From the NCBI RefSeq assembly GCF_030247195.1, contig NC_080672.1, positions 30,325,906-30,389,905 of the forward strand: a stretch of DNA of 64,000 nt, written 5' to 3'. The position numbers were made by a program, and so were the translations under genes. Every line of letters starts with the position of its first letter. The first letter of the stretch is position 1. Of the stretch, positions 60,556 through 64,000 are shown piece by piece. The stretch is from Topomyia yanbarensis (lineage: Eukaryota; Arthropoda; Insecta; Diptera; Culicidae). Under the pieces are notes generated by a model, which saw only the letters and a program-made list of their open reading frames with translations, was not told the DNA's origin and searched no databases.

Positions 60556-62808
60556 CATAGTGGTCCAGAATGCAAATTTAGCAGGAATTTTGGGATTTTA
60601 TTAAGACTAAATAGCTTAGGCTAATTAAGTCTTTAGTGAAGTTTTCGTAGTCTGTGGGCCCCTTGATTTTGTTAAAACAACAGTTAGAGTGGTTCTAATT
60701 TTACCAAGATCAAAAAATTAACTTTTATCATTCCAGCTAGAGCCAAACAACCTTCAGCGAAGTTGTAGAACAACAAATTTTGGAAAAGTTTGGTGAAGCT
60801 ATGTAAGCTCTATCTGTCATATTTTTTGTTTTACAACAACTTTAAAATCAAAGGATAGGGTGTTTTAAGTGTTTCTTAGGAAAATTGTTTTATTCAAATA
60901 ACTTTTGCGGTATTGCTTTAAAACCGAAGAAGTCTTCAGACAACTTTAAGGTTGTTTTAAGGCGAATAATTTGTTTGAAGGTATCACATATCTAACTATT
61001 CTCGTTGAGAAGTTATGAGCACTTTTTCGCCAAGATGGGGCAAACAAAAGATAATTTTTTTGCAACTATAAATAAGCTAATGTTTAAAGTTATAATTGAG
61101 CAAAAAGTGGCGAATACGGTATTTTTTTAATTTTATAAAATTGATTGTAAAAAACCTATTTTTGATATATTATGTGCTTATATCTTTGAATAATAGAAGC
61201 TTGGATGTGTTAGAAGAAAATGTTCGTTTTCAAAAGTTCCGAACAACATCAGAAGAAAAGGTTGAAAAAAAATGAAAACTGAAAATGTTATATTAAAAAT
61301 TTTGTTTTTCATGAAATGACCCTTTGTAATAAGTTTAAATTACTTTCACGGGGGACAATATAAAAAATTTAGTTTCGTTTTCTTCATAAAATATTGCACT
61401 TTAAAATATTTTTCTATTTTTTGAAACAGACTTCCCATGAACATCGACAAATTTGTACCTGTGTATAAAATTTCGCGCACGCGTTCAACTTTAAACATGC
61501 TTCGGGTACAGATGTACAGATTCGCCTCGAACTCAAGCGAACGATGTGCAAGCTCTAGTTCAAACATCCGTGTACGTACACCGGGTGCGTTCATGAAAAC
61601 GATTCGCAAAAGGCAAAAACTGTCAACGCTAGTGATGATGAGAGTGAGAAAGAGAAAACTGGTGCCACGAACTTATGTGTACGCACTCCGTGTATGTACA
61701 TAGGGTTCGCTTGTGCAGGCGAACATATGCATGTGTTTTCGGTACGAAATAGCGTGTTTGAGTTTATACACGAAGTGTAGGTTTAACATGAGCTCAGAAC
61801 CAGGGCGAACATTGTGTACGATGCTTATTTAGGAAGACTGATTTTAAATAGTAGGTGGGGTGGTTCTAATTTTTTTTAAATCAGCAAAATTGACTTTTTA
61901 ATGGTTCGAGATATAGTTTCACTGTTTTCCAGAAAATAAAAAAAAAAACTAAATTTAAAAAAATCTGACGAATACACTGAAACTCCATGTCGTGTACTTT
62001 TCATTTAACAATAATTTTTTTAAAAAATAGGATGTTTCTTAAATGGATTCCTTTGAATAACTTTCGCGGTTTAGATTTTTCATTAAGATCACTTTAAAAA
62101 AAACTTTAAAATATTTTGAAGGAAAACAATTTGTCTTAATATACCGAACCTCTAGCTTCTCTCGTTAGAAAATTATATATACTTTTTACTGAAAGTAAAC
62201 TATTTTTGAGTAAATATTGCAACATATAAAAATATCGTATTTACCGTTTTCTGGTGATCTATAGTACATAACGTGCTTTTTCATATGACATAAACGATAT
62301 TTACTGTTAAGTGCCCTAATCGAAGATAATTTGAAAAAGTTTTATTTTTATATAGAAGTTCTCATAAATTTGAAACGAAAAAAGTTTAGTAGTTGGTGTT
62401 TCAAAGCAACTTATGCGCCCTAAAATAGTTTTCAAGCTATCGAAAGGGTACTTTAGTGTAATATAAAAACTGTTAAAGTTATAGAAATAAAACCGTTTTT
62501 TAAGAAACACCCTAAAGCTTACATTTAGATTTGTTGTGCAAGGGAAAGTATGAAAGAGCTTGCGTGTTTTCAGCAAATTTGTCTAAAATGTGCTGCTCTA
62601 CAACTTCATCGAAGACAGTAAAGCTCTATACCGAGCTGTGTAAAGTTCAATTTCAAATATTGCTAAAATTAGAACCACTCTACCAACGGTTTAAACAAAA
62701 AGAAGGGCCTCGCAAAGTACAACTTTGCCAAACGTATTGTAAGGCTAAGCCATTTAATTTTAGCAAAAAGTTAAAATTCATGCTAAATTCACATTCCGAA
62801 CCACAGTG
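60556..62808. mobile_element. 2,253-bp Transib-like composite element
   Basis: The left end is cgttg|CATAGTGGTCCAGAATG. The right end, read on the minus strand, is CACTGTGGTTCGGAATG next to cattg. The flanking 5-mers cgttg (60551-60555) and cattg (62809-62813) differ at one CpG-derived position. The inverted arms extend at least 700 bp. A third, diverged copy of the arm lies inside in direct orientation (about 61855-62260). The centre (61430-61830) is unrelated GC-richer DNA with gtgtacgtacac-type motifs. No transposase frame. Confidence 0.65.
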
Positions 62809-62813
62809 CATTG

Positions 62814-63121
62814 GTTTGTATAATTTTGTTGTTATTGATCGTTTCCATTAGGAGTGCTGTTTCCGGGTCACTTAAAGTGTCCTGGTCGTCGAGGCGCTTG
62901 TTACATGACTGGGGTGATAGAGGGGCGGGCCTTGTCGTTGTTTTGGGCCGCAGTAAACCTCCCCTCCATCTGAAGCAGATGAAGGTGGAGTAACCGCGAA
63001 TAGGTTTGCTTATGCATTTTGTGAAAAAAGATACTTGTCTGGGTAAAACCCGCGGTAACGCTAACAGTCGTCGGAGATGCGTTGGGAGAACCCGCGACGT
63101 CCTCGGTCAGAATGACGTGCA
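62814..63121. other. No recognisable gene; GC-richer, possibly SINE-associated
   Basis: It contains motifs such as gggtaaaacccgcgg and gagaacccgcgacg. It directly precedes the SINE head and may belong to the same or another SINE. Confidence 0.35.
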
Positions 63122-63358
63122 CGGGTAGTTGATTAGTAAGCGTTACTGCTTCTCACCCCTGTGCGCCTGGGTTCAATCTCAGCTGAGGCCGTTGGCTTTT
63201 CTGAGGCGAAAAAAATATCAGGTCACCTCTTCTTTCGAAAGGGAAGTAAAGCCGTTGGTCCCGGTCTATGTGTTGATAGGCCGATATCTAGGGTCCAGAT
63301 GGTCTTTCTGGCGTCGGTGATGTGCACTCAGTGTGGACAGAGGGCGACGGAAAGTAAG
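63122..63358 (+). repeat. tRNA-derived SINE of a culicid type (Feilai-like by resemblance)
   Basis: It opens with ggtagttgattagtaagcg and a B-box-like gggttcaatctc at about 63170, followed by a non-tRNA body (gaggccgttggcttttctga, gggaagtaaagccgttggtc, agggtccagatgg). It ends ggaaagtaagtaa. The family name is from memory of general appearance and should be checked. No second copy in the window. Confidence 0.55.
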
Positions 63359-64000
63359 TAAATTTTTACGTTTCAGACAATAGGATCTTTCGATGACATT
63401 TGACTTATTATTCCACTTAAATATTTTTTCTTAATATTTGAAAATTTTCTAAACACAATTCAGCTAAAAGACCCCACCCTCCCAATTTTTCGCTGTGACA
63501 CTGCTGATATTAAAAGTGCTACTTTAAAAAATATCGCACAATTTGTCACAATTCGGAATGCACCAACATTCCGCTGCAGCCTAACCTGGTCACTGCAATC
63601 AAAATTAATCATTCCACTGCCCCGCTATGTCAATTCAGCAGCCTTCCAACGACCTAATTGCCATTAATAATGGTCAGCCTTTAATAATCGATTATCGAGG
63701 GCAACAGCACAACTCACGTCGAGCGATAGACGCAATTCACGTCTCGCTCGTATTCTGACCTTAAAACTATGAAGCAGAATTTAATTCAAATTAGAAGTCA
63801 ATAGCCACAAGCGCAAATTTTAATTAATCCAATTTATTGGGCATAACACGTAAACTAATACAATGTCAAGTGGGAGCTGCTTCATCACACCCCTGCTGGC
63901 TGCAAAGTTTATTATTCATGCCGTTGCACAAAACCGGAAGCTGTTTATATCCTAATGCGCGACCCAAGGAATCTACGAATGCCACGACAAAGCCAAAATT
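63359..64000. other. No recognisable gene
   Basis: AT-rich then mixed DNA up to the window edge; contains a short palindromic aataatcgattatcgag motif. No supported feature. Confidence 0.4.

Overview
The window looks like repeat-dense intergenic or intronic DNA from a culicine (Aedes-like) mosquito. The evidence is the type of repeats present: an RTE/JAM-like LINE, a LOA/Lian-like LINE with RNase H, CR1/Jockey-type LINEs, tRNA-headed SINEs, many short inverted-repeat transposons (MITEs), and degenerate AT-rich simple repeats. No complete host protein-coding gene is recognisable. Long open frames are either reverse transcriptase or by-products of repeats such as the (TA)n tract. The species is inferred, not proven.

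Layout. 1-9 kb: a 120-bp duplication, a 778-bp TA-flanked MITE (2395-3172), mostly single-copy-looking DNA with one weak exon candidate, then a repeat module (7950-8345) and a LINE 3' fragment (8380-9040). 9.4-14.7 kb: a decayed mariner-type transposase, a Harbinger-type MITE and a decayed LOA-type LINE on the minus strand. 16.2-21.1 kb: a 5'-truncated CR1/Jockey-type LINE and a 1.85-kb foldback element ending in CACAGTG. 21-23.4 kb: the best host exon candidate (22274-22396), a tRNA-like SINE and a 254-bp (TA)n. 24-32.5 kb: a decayed LINE, two MITEs abutting at one TA, AT-rich simple repeats hosting further insertions, a 1.6-kb insertion with a 24-bp flanking repeat, a 127-bp tandem array, a LINE with a 609-codon open RT frame (minus strand) and a second tandem array. 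36.4-38.6 kb: an RTE-type LINE split by a 929-bp MITE. 40-45 kb: a second copy of the 26.5-kb repeat, then an A/C-rich degraded region with three MITEs or MITE fragments and an 855-bp element with RSS-like ends. 45.5-48 kb: two copies of one tRNA-derived SINE. 52-57.7 kb: AT-rich simple repeat, a repeat family with a GGCCCTCCGGGCC hairpin, and a tandem array homologous to the 8-kb module. 58-64 kb: a 1.77-kb foldback element with a perfect 8-bp target duplication, a 2.25-kb Transib-like element and a SINE.

The genes do not form a pathway; the window is a record of successive insertions. The most interesting signal is a set of three non-autonomous elements with Transib/RAG-type termini and 5-bp GC-containing target duplications. 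In one of them (43989-44843) the two ends read heptamer-12-nonamer and heptamer-23-nonamer, the arrangement of V(D)J recombination signals.
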